Positions 27,917 to 36,573 of a stretch of DNA of 64,000 bases are shown here, in pieces (position 1 is the stretch's first letter; each line of letters opens with the position of its first letter). The stretch is from Nocardioides sediminis (GTDB lineage: Bacteria > Actinomycetota > Actinomycetes > Propionibacteriales > Nocardioidaceae). Under the pieces are notes generated by a model. That model ran no database searches. It saw nothing but the letters and a program-made list of their open reading frames with translations, and had not been told where the DNA came from. The position numbers were made by a program, and so were the translations under genes. The DNA is taken from positions 62,001 to 126,000 of the forward strand of contig NZ_PZYZ01000002.1 in NCBI RefSeq assembly GCF_003047295.1, written 5' to 3'.

Positions 27917-28639
27917 GTGGACACCGTGGACGTGAGGCGAGCCGAGCGCAGCCTCAAGCACGTGCAAGTGCGCGAGTACGTCCGGGACCTCCTCGCCGCT
28001 GCCGAGCCGGGTACGGCCGCGCCGTCGGAGCGCGAGCTGGTCGCCCAGTTCGGTGTCGCCCGGATGACCGTGCGCCAGGCGCTCGACGCGCTGGTGGGTG
28101 AGGGGCTGCTCGAGCGGGTCCCCGGTCGCGGCACGTTCGTCGCCCAGCCCCGGCACCGCACCGGCCAGCTGACCTCCTTCACCGAGGACGTCCGGCGCCG
28201 CGGCATGCTGCCGGAGTCGCAGACCCTGCTCGCGCGTCGCGAGCAGGCCGGCCCGGGCGTCGCGCGCGCCCTCTCCATCACGCCCGGCGACGCCGTCATC
28301 CACTGGAAGCGGCTGCGTCGCGCCGACCAGCAGGTGGTCTGCATCGAGGACGCCTACCTCAACGAGGTGCTGCTGCCCGGCTTCCTGCAGAGCGGGATGC
28401 CGACGAGCCTGTACGACGCCCTCTCGGCGCGCGGGCTGCGACCCAACTGGGCCGAGGACTCCATCTGCGCCGACGCCGCCGAGGCGGAGGAGGCCCAGCT
28501 GCTCGAGGTGCCGGTGGGCTCGCCCGTGCTGCGGCACTCCCGCCGCGGACTGCTCGACGACAAGCCCGTCGAGGTGTCGCGCACCGTCTACCGGCACGAC
28601 CGGCACACCGTCTACGTCCAGCTCGGCGGGGACTCCTAG
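27917..28639 (+). CDS. GntR/HutC-family transcriptional regulator
   Basis: A 240-residue repressor-type regulator. The N-terminal winged helix (residues about 15-75; PSERELVAQFGVARMTVRQAL) binds DNA. The C-terminal UTRA domain (about 95-235) senses a small molecule. This is the HutC subfamily; ligands in the family include sugars phosphates and histidine-pathway intermediates, and nothing here tells which. The neighbouring ABC exporter is the nearest possible target. It is convergent with the HD gene, only four bases apart. Confidence 0.88.
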   Translation: MDTVDVRRAERSLKHVQVREYVRDLLAAAEPGTAAPSERELVAQFGVARMTVRQALDALVGEGLLERVPGRGTFVAQPRHRTGQLTSFTEDVRRRGMLPESQTLLARREQAGPGVARALSITPGDAVIHWKRLRRADQQVVCIEDAYLNEVLLPGFLQSGMPTSLYDALSARGLRPNWAEDSICADAAEAEEAQLLEVPVGSPVLRHSRRGLLDDKPVEVSRTVYRHDRHTVYVQLGGDS

Positions 28640-28643
28640 GCCC

Positions 28644-29228
28644 TCACGCCTCGAGCCGGGCGATCTCGGCGGCCACGTTGGCACGTGCCGCCTCCTCCCA
28701 CAGCCGCGCCCCCGCAGCGGTCGCGAAGAGTCGCGGGCCGTCGAGCAGGTCCCGGAGCACGGCCGCCCGTCCCGCGGCGAAGTCGGCGTCCGCGACGCTC
28801 GCGTACTCCCGGCGGACGCCGGCGGTGTAGTCGGCGTAGCGGTCGTGGTCGGCCGCGAGGATCGCCAGGTCGGCGTCGCTGAGCACGCACGCGTTGCGGT
28901 CGTCGGGGAAGGGCCGGTGGTGCTCGGTCATCCGCACCAGGCGCGCCACCTCGGTGGCCGGCGGGTCGGGGAGGGCCTGCTCGGCCCACATCGCCGAGCG
29001 CTCCTCGGCGTCCGGGAGGGCGTCGTACACCGCGTCGTGGAACCACGCCGCGAGCACCACCGGCACCCGGTCGAACTGCTGGCCGGCCCGGTCGAGCTCG
29101 TCGATGCGGTCCAGCACCTCCTCGAGGTGCCGCAGGTCGTGGTACCCGTCGCGGTCCCACGCCGCCAGCAGCGCGTCCCGTACGTCGTGCAGCGCCGGGA
29201 CCGGCCACCGCTGCGCCAACGAGCTCAC
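28644..29228 (-). CDS. HD-domain metal-dependent phosphohydrolase
   Basis: A 194-residue member of the predicted HD phosphohydrolase group with sequence pattern YHDLRHLEEVL and AAWFHDAVYD (H30, H34, H64, D65), followed by EERSAMWAEQAL and a TEHHRPFPDD histidine pair. This pattern matches the COG4339-like family; substrate unknown, possibly a nucleotide. The GTG at 29228 is chosen because TAGGGT lies seven bases upstream. The GGAGG in between is too close to act as a ribosome-binding site. Confidence 0.85.
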   Translation of the reverse strand: MSSLAQRWPVPALHDVRDALLAAWDRDGYHDLRHLEEVLDRIDELDRAGQQFDRVPVVLAAWFHDAVYDALPDAEERSAMWAEQALPDPPATEVARLVRMTEHHRPFPDDRNACVLSDADLAILAADHDRYADYTAGVRREYASVADADFAAGRAAVLRDLLDGPRLFATAAGARLWEEAARANVAAEIARLEA

Positions 29229-29235
29229 GCCTCCG

Positions 29236-29241
29236 ACCCTA
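29236..29241 (-). promoter_or_regulatory. -10 box (TAGGGT) of the HD gene
   Basis: Minus-strand TAGGGT ends seven bases before GTG 29228. It supports a leaderless start and settles the otherwise unclear N terminus. Confidence 0.5.
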
Positions 29242-29262
29242 ATGGGACTGGATCGGTGGGTC

Positions 29263-29294
29263 GTTGAGGAGCGAGCGCTGCGTGCCTCGAAACC
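29263..29294 (+). repeat. REP-like element, copy 1 (intergenic)
   Basis: A 32-base element beginning GTTGAGGAGCGAGCGC and ending GCCTCGAAACC. It has 27 of 32 bases in common with the copy inside the downstream HNH gene. The centre is partly palindromic. It resembles short repeats scattered through Nocardioides-like genomes, an impression from memory that a genome search should test. Confidence 0.6.
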
Positions 29295-29376
29295 TCTCGG
29301 AAAGTCGTGTCCACAGTGTGGTCGGTAGGCCGGTTTCCAGGGCTCCGTTGTCGGTGGTCCCTGCTGGGATGGGTGC

Positions 29377-30801
29377 ATGCCCGACACCACCGCTCCCGCT
29401 CTGCCGGACACCCCGGCCGAGCTGCTGCGCGCGGTGCGTGAGCGCAAGCAGGCGGCCGATCGCAACGACGTGGAGATGATGCGGCTCGGGGTGCACTGGG
29501 CCGACCTGCACCTGGCCGACCCTGAGCACGCGGAGGCGTGCTTCACCTCCCCGAAGACCTTCGCAGGCGAGGGGTCCCCGTCGATCGATGAGTTCTGCGT
29601 CCCGGAGTTCGCGACCATGCTGGGTCGCACGTGCGACAGCGCGGGGCGGTTCCTGACCGAGTGCGTGGAGGTGGCCTACCGGCTCCCGCAGCTGTGGGGT
29701 GCCGTCCAGGCCGGCCTGGTGGCGGGGTGGCGGGCCCGGGTGATCGCGCAGACCACCCTCGACCTCACTCTCGAGGCCGCGACGTACGTCGACTCGCAGG
29801 TGTTCTGGTGCGCCAACCGGCTCACCCCCTCCGCGCTGGGCCGGGTGGTGGACGAGGCGCGGGTGCGGCACATGCCCGACGCGCTCGAGAAGGCGTTGGA
29901 GAAGTCGGCGGACAAGCGGAACGTCACCTTCGACACCCAACAGGTCTCGTTCGACGGGACCATGCACCTCGAGGCTGACCTGGAGATCCCCGACGCCCTC
30001 GCCCTGCGTGAGGCCGTCGCGTCGGGCGCGGAGCACTTGGCGAAGTTGGGGTCGACCGACACCGTCGACGGGCGTCGCGCCACGGCGCTGGGTGACCTCG
30101 CCCGCCGGCAGCTGACCATCGGCTTCGACACCGACGAAGATCACCGCGATCCATCGGCGGTCGAGGAGCTCGCGCAGCGAGCCTCGAAACCAGCCGCTCC
30201 CGTGACGCAGATCGTCATCTACGCCCACTTGTCCGCCGACGCGATCACCAGCCCGCTCGGGAACGGGTCCGGCACCGGCGAGGCGCTGTGTGCTCGGGTC
30301 GAGCAGGCCGGCCAGCGCCTGCTGTCGGTGGAGCAGATCCGCGCGTGGTGCGGCCGCCCCGACGCCGCGGTCGTGGTCAAGCCGGTCATCGACCTCCGCG
30401 AACGGCTGGAGACGAAGGGCTACGCCCCGACCGCGGCGATGCGCGAGTTCGTGGTCGTCCGCGATGGGACGTGCGTGTTCCCGTGGTGCGGACGCAACGC
30501 CCGGCACGGCGACATCGACCACATCGTTCCCTACGACCACGACCATCCCGACCGCGGCGGACCCACGTCCACGGACAACCTCGCCGCCCTCTGCAGGCGG
30601 CACCATCGACTCAAGACCAAGGGCCGCTGGCGCTACCGGATGACCGAGCCGGGTGTGTTCGACTGGACCAGCCCGCTGGGCTGGACATACCGACGCGACC
30701 ACACCGGCAGCCGGTGCACCGGACGCGCCTGGCCCGACCCCGGCCACGCTCTCGGGGACGATCAGCCCGGCGTGCCGGACCTGCACCCGCCCGACCAGTA
30801 G
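29377..30801 (+). CDS. 13E12-type DUF222 protein with HNH nuclease domain
   Basis: A 474-residue protein of the 13E12 repeat family common in actinobacteria, often in many copies per genome. Residues about 20-260 form the DUF222 helical region. The C-terminal HNH endonuclease motif runs from CVFPWCGR through DIDHIVPYDHDHPDRGG to LCRRHHRLK, with zinc-binding cysteines and catalytic histidines intact. Its cellular role is unknown; phage and mobile-element links have been proposed for the family. A REP-like repeat is inserted in frame at 30160-30191 and is translated as VEELAQRASKP. The start ATG has only a weak TGGGAT hexamer six bases upstream. Confidence 0.9.
   Translation: MPDTTAPALPDTPAELLRAVRERKQAADRNDVEMMRLGVHWADLHLADPEHAEACFTSPKTFAGEGSPSIDEFCVPEFATMLGRTCDSAGRFLTECVEVAYRLPQLWGAVQAGLVAGWRARVIAQTTLDLTLEAATYVDSQVFWCANRLTPSALGRVVDEARVRHMPDALEKALEKSADKRNVTFDTQQVSFDGTMHLEADLEIPDALALREAVASGAEHLAKLGSTDTVDGRRATALGDLARRQLTIGFDTDEDHRDPSAVEELAQRASKPAAPVTQIVIYAHLSADAITSPLGNGSGTGEALCARVEQAGQRLLSVEQIRAWCGRPDAAVVVKPVIDLRERLETKGYAPTAAMREFVVVRDGTCVFPWCGRNARHGDIDHIVPYDHDHPDRGGPTSTDNLAALCRRHHRLKTKGRWRYRMTEPGVFDWTSPLGWTYRRDHTGSRCTGRAWPDPGHALGDDQPGVPDLHPPDQ
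30160..30191 (+). repeat. REP-like element, copy 2 (inside the HNH gene, in frame)
   Basis: Second copy of the 32-base element (GTCGAGGAGCTCGCGCAGC, ending GCCTCGAAACC). It lies within the linker between DUF222 and HNH domains and keeps the frame open, adding about 11 residues. Confidence 0.6.
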
Positions 30802-31183
30802 CCCCCACGCCCCACACCCCGCCACCAGCACCCACCGGCGGGGCAACCGCCACGTCCGGACCAGCCACGTCGACGCAAGGCAACGGAGCCGGCCATCGAC
30901 CTCCGAGCTGCTCGGGTACCGCGGTGAGAACTTGGCGGGCACGGCCCGGAGGTCTCGTCTGCGACGAGACCGGTCGTCTGATGGAGTCGGGGCGACCGGC
31001 TGGGCCGGGTCGTGGCTCCTCGTTCAGGTGGCGGGGAGGACGTCGGCGCAGCGCCGGATCCTCTTGGGCGCCGAGTTCTTCGCCCGGGCGCGCCCAACGC
31101 GCGAGGCGTAGCATTTCTTCGACCACCCGACCCCGCCGCACCACCCGGCGCCGTGCCGTGTCGAGGAGGACCGAGGCGATGAC
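30802..31183 (+). other. Gene-free spacer of 382 bases with one hairpin
   Basis: No convincing gene: open frames here lack family features and the codon bias of neighbours. It contains a perfect nine-base-pair stem with a three-base loop at 30951-30971 (GGTCTCGTC-TGC-GACGAGACC) without a T-tract, and a GAGGAGGA ribosome-binding site for the next gene near its end. It may contain a decayed gene fragment, which I cannot identify. Confidence 0.5.
30951..30971 (+). terminator. Hairpin downstream of the HNH gene
   Basis: Nine perfect base pairs with a TGC loop, 150 bases after the HNH stop. No run of T follows, so termination is only one possible role; an operator is another. Confidence 0.3.
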
Positions 31184-31984
31184 ATGGGCCCCGTCGCGAC
31201 GAGGACCGCTGTCCTGGCGAACGGGCTGAGGCTGCCCTACGCCGAGACCGGCGATCCAGCGGGTGAGCCCGTCGTCCTCGTGCACGCCTACGTCGAGTCC
31301 TGGCGGTACTTCGCCGAGGTGCTCGCCCACCTGCCCCAGCACCTCCACGGCATCGCGCCCACCCAGCGCGGCCACGGTGGCGCCGGTCGACCCGAGCACG
31401 GCTACCTCCCGGGCGACTTCGCCGACGACCTCGTCGCATTCCTGGACGCGCTGGCCATCGACCGCGCCGTCCTCGTCGGTACGTCGAGCGGTGGGCTCGT
31501 CTCCCAGCTGGTGGCGAGCACCCACCCCGAGCGGGTGTCGGCCCTCGTCCTGGTCAGCAGCCCCGCCCACCTCGGCGACAAGGAGGCAGTCCGTGCGATG
31601 TTGGCCGACGTCTCGACGCTCGAGGACCCGATCGACCGCGGGTTCGTGGAGGAGTTCGTCCGGAGCACCTCGCCCGCGACCGTGCCTGATGAGCTCGTCG
31701 CCGCTTGGGTCGACGAGAGCCTCCAGGTGCCGGCGCGGGTGTGGCGGGATGTGCTGCGCGGCCTGGTCGACACCGACGTCCGCCCCCACCTGGCCGACAT
31801 CGCGGCCCCGACCCTCCTCGTCGTCGGCGACGAGGACCCGTTCGTCCGCGCCGACCAGCGCGTCCTGCTCGACGCCATCCCCGACGCCCGCCTCGTCGTC
31901 CACGAGGGCGTCGGCCACGGGGTGCACATGGCGCAGCCGGGAGGCGTCGTCACCGACATCACCGACTTCCTGGCGGCCCTGTGA
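31184..31984 (+). CDS. Alpha/beta-fold hydrolase
   Basis: A 266-residue hydrolase. The nucleophile elbow is GTSSGG, the acid is expected in VVGDEDPFVR, and the catalytic histidine lies in EGVGHGVHM. The lid region spans about residues 115-190. Typical substrates are esters, epoxides or lactones; nothing here specifies one. ATG 31184 has GAGGAGGA upstream. It is convergent with the XPB helicase gene, with four bases between stops. Confidence 0.85.
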   Translation: MGPVATRTAVLANGLRLPYAETGDPAGEPVVLVHAYVESWRYFAEVLAHLPQHLHGIAPTQRGHGGAGRPEHGYLPGDFADDLVAFLDALAIDRAVLVGTSSGGLVSQLVASTHPERVSALVLVSSPAHLGDKEAVRAMLADVSTLEDPIDRGFVEEFVRSTSPATVPDELVAAWVDESLQVPARVWRDVLRGLVDTDVRPHLADIAAPTLLVVGDEDPFVRADQRVLLDAIPDARLVVHEGVGHGVHMAQPGGVVTDITDFLAAL

Positions 31985-31988
31985 GGTG

Positions 31989-33641
31989 TCAGCTCGCCGG
32001 GTCGGCCTCGAGGTCGTCGCTGTCGATGATCCGGTAGGCGTAGCCCTGCTCGGCGAGGAACCGCTGCCGGTTCTGCGCGAAGTCGGCGTCCACCGTGTCC
32101 CGGGAGACGATCGTGTAGAAGTGCGCGGTCTTGCCCTCGGCCTTGGGCCGCAGCAGCCGGCCGAGGCGCTGCGCCTCCTCCTGACGCGACCCGAACGACC
32201 CGCTCACCTGGATCGCCACCTCCGCCGACGGCAGGTCGATGGAGAAGTTGGCGACCTTGCTGACCACCAGCAGCGAGATCTCTCCCGACCGGAACGCGTC
32301 GAAGAGACGCTGCCGCTCCTTGACCGGCGTCTCGCCCTTGATCACCGGCGCGTCCAGCATCTCGCCGAGCTCGTCGAGCTGGTCGATGTACTGCCCGATC
32401 ACCAGCGTCGGCTGCGAGGAGTGCTGGTCGACCAGCTGCCGCACGACGTCGACCTTCTTGTGCGTGCAGGACGCCAGCCGGTAGCGCTCCTCGGGGTCCG
32501 CGGTCGCGTACGCCAGCCGCTGCCCCTCGGGCAGGGTGACGCGCACCTCCACGCAGTCCGCGGGCGCGATCCAGCCCTGCGCCTCGATGTCCTTCCACGG
32601 GGCGTCGTACCGCTTCGGGCCGATCAGCGAGAACACCTCGCCCTCGCGCCCGTCCTCGCGGACCAGGGTGGCGGTCAGGCCGATCCGGCGGCGCGCCTGG
32701 AGGTCGGCGGTCATCCGGAAGATCGGCGCCGGCAGCAGGTGCACCTCGTCGTAGACGATGAGCCCCCAGTCGCGGGCGTCGAGCAGCTCGAGGTGGGTGT
32801 AGACGCCCTTCCGGCGGGTGGTGAGGACCTGGTACGTCGCGATGGTGACCGGCCGCACCTCCTTGACCGACCCGCTGTACTCGCCGATCTCGTCGGCGGT
32901 CAGGGACGTGCGCCTGACGAGCTCGTCCTTCCACTGCCGGGCGCTGACCGTGTTGGTCACCAGGATCAGCGTGGTCGCCTGCGCCTGGGCCATCGCGGCG
33001 GCACCGACGATCGTCTTGCCGGCGCCGCAGGGCAGCACCACGACGCCCGACCCGCCGTGCCAGAACGACTCGGCCGCCTCGCGCTGGTAGGCGCGCAGCT
33101 CCCAGCCGTCCTCGTCGAGGTCGATCGCGTGGGCCTCGCCGTCGACGTACCCGGCGAAGTCCTCGGCCGGCCAGCCCAGCTTGAGCAGCGCCTGCTTGAG
33201 GTTGCCGCGCTCGCTGGGGTGCACGGCGACCGAGTCGTCGTCGAGTCGTGTGCCGAGCATCCCGGATACCTTCTTGGCGCGCAGCACCTCCTCGAGCACG
33301 GGGCGGTCGGTGCTGCTGAGCACGAGCCCGTGCACCGGGTGCTTCTCCAGGCGCAGCCGGCCGTAGCGCGCCATCGTCTCGGCGACGTCGACGAGCAGCG
33401 CGTGCGGGACGGCGTACCGGCTGTAGGACAGCAGCGCGTCGACGACCTGCTCGGCGTCGTGGCCGGCCGCGCGGGCGTTCCACAGCCCGAGCGGCGTGAG
33501 CCGGTAGGTGTGCACATGCTCGGGGGACCGCTCGAGCTCGGCGAACGGGGCGATCGCCTTGCGGCAGTCGGCGGCTCGTTCGTGGTCGATCTCGAGCAGC
33601 AGGGTCTTGTCGCTCTGCACGATGAGGGGGCCGTCGTTCAC
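31989..33641 (-). CDS. XPB-type DNA repair helicase
   Basis: A 550-residue superfamily 2 helicase of the bacterial XPB/ERCC3 type found in actinobacteria. It is a 3'-5' helicase linked to nucleotide excision repair, though its bacterial role is not settled. The N-terminal 180 residues include the damage-recognition-like domain. Walker A is LPCGAGKT (about residues 203-210), the DEVH box lies near residue 300, the XPB-specific RED motif is in LVREDGRE, and motif VI is QRLGRLLRPK. The start is GTG 33641: TAGGCT lies six bases upstream on the minus strand, giving a leaderless mRNA. Confidence 0.93.
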   Translation of the reverse strand: MNDGPLIVQSDKTLLLEIDHERAADCRKAIAPFAELERSPEHVHTYRLTPLGLWNARAAGHDAEQVVDALLSYSRYAVPHALLVDVAETMARYGRLRLEKHPVHGLVLSSTDRPVLEEVLRAKKVSGMLGTRLDDDSVAVHPSERGNLKQALLKLGWPAEDFAGYVDGEAHAIDLDEDGWELRAYQREAAESFWHGGSGVVVLPCGAGKTIVGAAAMAQAQATTLILVTNTVSARQWKDELVRRTSLTADEIGEYSGSVKEVRPVTIATYQVLTTRRKGVYTHLELLDARDWGLIVYDEVHLLPAPIFRMTADLQARRRIGLTATLVREDGREGEVFSLIGPKRYDAPWKDIEAQGWIAPADCVEVRVTLPEGQRLAYATADPEERYRLASCTHKKVDVVRQLVDQHSSQPTLVIGQYIDQLDELGEMLDAPVIKGETPVKERQRLFDAFRSGEISLLVVSKVANFSIDLPSAEVAIQVSGSFGSRQEEAQRLGRLLRPKAEGKTAHFYTIVSRDTVDADFAQNRQRFLAEQGYAYRIIDSDDLEADPAS

Positions 33642-33647
33642 CGGCCC

Positions 33648-33653
33648 AGCCTA
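33648..33653 (-). promoter_or_regulatory. -10 box (TAGGCT) of the XPB helicase gene
   Basis: Minus-strand TAGGCT ends six bases before GTG 33641; no ribosome-binding site present. Confidence 0.5.
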
Positions 33654-33690
33654 CGGAGCGCCCGCAACGGGGCCCGGACGGCGTACGACG

Positions 33691-34215
33691 TCAGCTCGCC
33701 GCGGCCCGCTGGCGGGCCCGGTAGGCCTTGACGTTGGCGCGCGAGGAGCACCGGTCCGAGCAGTAGCGTCGCGACTGGTTGGGCGAGGTGTCGACGAAGA
33801 CGTGGGTGCAGGGGCTGGCGTGGCACACCCCGAGGCGCGTGGCCCCGAGGTCGCAGACCAGCGTGGCCAGGCCCATCAGGGACTCGCCGATGAGCAGCTC
33901 CGCCACGGTGGCCGCCCGGTTGGCCACGTGCATGTGCAGGTGGGCCGGGTCGTGCTCGCTGATCATCGGGGTGATCGGGTGCCGGGCCAGCAGGTCGTTG
34001 AGCCGCGAGACGACCGCGGACACCTCGCCCGCCTCCGAGGCCTCGAAGACCGGGCGCAGCGCGACCTGGAACTCCCGCAGCTCGGCCGCGTCGCCCGGCG
34101 TCACGGAGGCGTGCAACCAGCTGCGGTCGGCGAGGTGGTCGACCAGGCCGGCCCGGTCGGCGAGGTCCGCGTTGAGCAGCGCGGCCGACGCCTCGGCGTA
34201 CCTGATGAAGTCCAC
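33691..34215 (-). CDS. CGNR zinc-finger (ABATE-domain) regulator
   Basis: A 174-residue putative transcriptional regulator. The N-terminal ABATE domain (residues about 1-120) may bind a ligand. The C-terminal CGNR-type zinc finger has ligands in VCHASPCTHVFVDTS and RRYCSDRCSSRANV, followed by the basic AYRARQR tail. Targets are unknown. GTG 34215 is preceded at six bases by TAGGCT. Confidence 0.87.
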   Translation of the reverse strand: MDFIRYAEASAALLNADLADRAGLVDHLADRSWLHASVTPGDAAELREFQVALRPVFEASEAGEVSAVVSRLNDLLARHPITPMISEHDPAHLHMHVANRAATVAELLIGESLMGLATLVCDLGATRLGVCHASPCTHVFVDTSPNQSRRYCSDRCSSRANVKAYRARQRAAAS

Positions 34216-34221
34216 GTCGCC

Positions 34222-34227
34222 AGCCTA
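34222..34227 (-). promoter_or_regulatory. -10 box (TAGGCT) of the CGNR regulator
   Basis: TAGGCT, six-base spacer, GTG: the same layout as the XPB gene. The box overlaps the last codons of the upstream gene. Confidence 0.5.
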
Positions 34228-36510
34228 CGGACGGGCCGGGAGCGGAGCGACGGACGTGATGCGGTGCACGGCGAAGGCCCGGAGGTCGTCGGCCCGGTGG
34301 TCGTGCGCGGTGAGGCTCCCGCCCTCGAGGCGGACCGGGTCCACGACGCGGTCCGAGCGGGTGCCGTGGTTGTCCACGTAGCCGATGACCACGGTGCTGC
34401 CGGCCTCGATGGCCTCGCGCAGCGCGGCGAGGGCGCTCGACGGCGTCGTGCCGGCGGTCGGAGTCGCGGGACGGGAGGCGGTGGCGCGGTCGCCGCTGCG
34501 GATCGCGGACACGACCGCGGCGACGCCGGCCTGCGCGCGGGCCATCGCGGCGCCGCGGCTGCGGCCCGCTCGCGGCCGGCGGGCCCGCAGCAGGTCGCGC
34601 CGGGCGACGCGCACCGTGCCGTCGGGGGCCTCCACGACGGGCGCGGCCCCCAGGTCGCGGAGGCGGGGGAGGAGCACGTCGACCGGCGTCGTGCTGACCA
34701 GCACGGTCGGCGCGATCCTGCGCAGCCCCAGGGAGGCGGCCTGCGGGTGGTGCAGCAGCTCGGTCAGCGCGCCCTCGTCGTCCGCCCGCAGGAAAGACTC
34801 GGCCTGCCCGACGCGCACCGTGCCGAAGGTCCGCGACACGTCGTCGACCAGGTAGGTGAGCGGCTGGGGGACCGGGGTGCGCGACACCGACGCGACGAAC
34901 TCGTGCACCTCGACGGCCGTCCAGCCCGCGTCGAAGGCACGACGCACCGAGCCGGGGGTGAAGCGGTAGACCGTGGCACCGCCGCGGGACTCCACGTCGG
35001 CGACGAGGTGCAGGGTGCGGGCCAGGTCGGCCTCGAGCGGCCCGGGGGCCACGGCGGTGAGGTCGGCCTGGACGAGCACGTGGTCGACGGGGTGCGGCAG
35101 GTGTGGGGTGATCGCGGCGACGGCCGCGTCGTGGTCGCCGGTCAGCACCGCCCGTCCCGCCTCCGACAGCGCCCCGGCGCCGGTGAGGCCGAGGGCCGCC
35201 GCCTCGTCGACCGCCGCGGCCACCAGCTCGCGGTGCACCGGCGGGCGCCGCGGTCGCCGCCACGCCACGCGCTGCACCACGGACGGCACCCCGGTGCCGG
35301 TGGCGAGCGCGGCCCCGGCCGGCAGCGCCGCCAGCTCCTCCAGCGCCAGCCGGCGTGCCTCGGGGGCCAGGACGCTGGCCAGGTCGGGGGCCAGGGCGTT
35401 CCACGTGCGGCCGCCGGAGTCGCGCGTGCCGATCAGCGACGCGATGCGGGTCGTCTCCAGCCAGGCCGAGACCAGTGCGGTCCACCGCTCGGCGACGGAG
35501 CCGGCCGACCAGGCGTCGAAGGCGTCCGTCGGCAGCCACACGGCGTCGCCGTCCTCGTCGGTGCCCTCGGTCAGCAGGCCGGCGATCGCGGCCAGCTCGA
35601 CGAGCAGCCCGGCCTCGGGCTCGGTGACCTGCAGGTCGCGGGCGGTGGCCTTGAGGTCGCGCACGGCGAGCCCGCCGCCGCGCAGGACGCCCGGCGGCTC
35701 GAGCCCCCAGTGGTCCAGCACCAGCTCCACGCGTCGTACGGCCTCGAAGGCGGCGCCGGCCGCACTGCGCTCGACCAGCGCGACGTCGCGCTCGGTGGTG
35801 GCGACCTCGGGCACCTCGTCGCGGGGCGTGCGCGTCGTGCGACCGCCGCGGAGCGCCAGGCCGACCTCGCCGGGCAGCACCACGGTCGTGCCGTCGCGGG
35901 GGAGCAGCAGGCGGTGGGCGATGAGCTCCTCGGCCGGGGTGGCGGCGTCCGCCGCCGAGACCGTACGACGCGCGCTCCCGGTGGTGCCCTCGCCGCCGTG
36001 GTCGTCCACGTGGGCCAGCAGCGCGCGCGCCGCCGGCGACAGGGCCTCGATCCGTTCGGCCAGGGTGGCCGGGTCGGCCGGCTCGGGCGACATCGGGCGC
36101 AGGCCGCTGACCCCGGCGCTCTCGCCACCGCGCAGCGCGTCGGCCACGCCGCTCAGGGGCCGCAGCCCGCCCGGGGACTCCCAGACGAGCGCGAGGTCGA
36201 GGAGGCGGTCGAGCGCCGCGCCGGCCGCGGCCTCCTCGGCGTTGACCATCGAGACAAGTCGGTCCGAGGTGGTTTGACCTGCAACCACGAGGGCATCAAG
36301 GACCGAGAGCTCGAGGCGGGTGAGGCTGTCGAGCGCCCGGATGACAGAGCTGCGAGTGGCTGCCCGCGAGGCCAGCTGTGCGGAATCGTGAGGTGCAGGA
36401 GTGGCAAGGTCGGGACGTTCCGCGAGCAGCCGGGCGAGCCGCTCGTCCGGCCAGCCACGCAGCTGGTCGGCGAGCGTGCGTGGGGGCGCCGCCTGCTCTG
36501 TGCTCGACAT
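34225..36510 (-). CDS. Large helicase-associated protein with WYL-like C terminus
   Basis: A 761-residue actinobacterial protein of the helicase-associated (XPB/Ssl2-like) group. It has an N-terminal winged-helix-like region (LADQLRGWPDERLARLL onward), a long middle with the Helicase_C_3-like segment, and a C-terminal 60 residues resembling a WYL ligand-binding domain (VVIGYVDNHGTRSDRVVDPV, then HDHRADDLRAFAVHRI). I see no Walker A or DExH box, so it is unlikely to be an active helicase. Proximity to XPB suggests a partner in DNA repair. ATG 36510 is chosen (TAGCGT seven bases upstream); an ATG at 36549 is the alternative. Confidence 0.75.
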   Translation of the reverse strand: MSSTEQAAPPRTLADQLRGWPDERLARLLAERPDLATPAPHDSAQLASRAATRSSVIRALDSLTRLELSVLDALVVAGQTTSDRLVSMVNAEEAAAGAALDRLLDLALVWESPGGLRPLSGVADALRGGESAGVSGLRPMSPEPADPATLAERIEALSPAARALLAHVDDHGGEGTTGSARRTVSAADAATPAEELIAHRLLLPRDGTTVVLPGEVGLALRGGRTTRTPRDEVPEVATTERDVALVERSAAGAAFEAVRRVELVLDHWGLEPPGVLRGGGLAVRDLKATARDLQVTEPEAGLLVELAAIAGLLTEGTDEDGDAVWLPTDAFDAWSAGSVAERWTALVSAWLETTRIASLIGTRDSGGRTWNALAPDLASVLAPEARRLALEELAALPAGAALATGTGVPSVVQRVAWRRPRRPPVHRELVAAAVDEAAALGLTGAGALSEAGRAVLTGDHDAAVAAITPHLPHPVDHVLVQADLTAVAPGPLEADLARTLHLVADVESRGGATVYRFTPGSVRRAFDAGWTAVEVHEFVASVSRTPVPQPLTYLVDDVSRTFGTVRVGQAESFLRADDEGALTELLHHPQAASLGLRRIAPTVLVSTTPVDVLLPRLRDLGAAPVVEAPDGTVRVARRDLLRARRPRAGRSRGAAMARAQAGVAAVVSAIRSGDRATASRPATPTAGTTPSSALAALREAIEAGSTVVIGYVDNHGTRSDRVVDPVRLEGGSLTAHDHRADDLRAFAVHRITSVAPLPARP

Positions 36511-36517
36511 CCCTTCT

Positions 36518-36523
36518 ACGCTA
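36518..36523 (-). promoter_or_regulatory. -10 box (TAGCGT) of the helicase-associated gene
   Basis: Minus-strand TAGCGT ends seven bases before ATG 36510, which favours the shorter start. Confidence 0.45.
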
Positions 36524-36573
36524 CTCGCCGAGCCCACCCCGGGGCTCATCGTCCACGAGCGCGAGGACAGGGC

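Noticed and set aside
30802..31183. A hidden gene in the spacer after the HNH gene
   Set aside because: Open frames on both strands lack recognisable domains, good starts and the third-position pattern of real genes here.
34225..36510. Active helicase
   Set aside because: No Walker A or DExH motif can be seen; only the helicase-associated segments are present.
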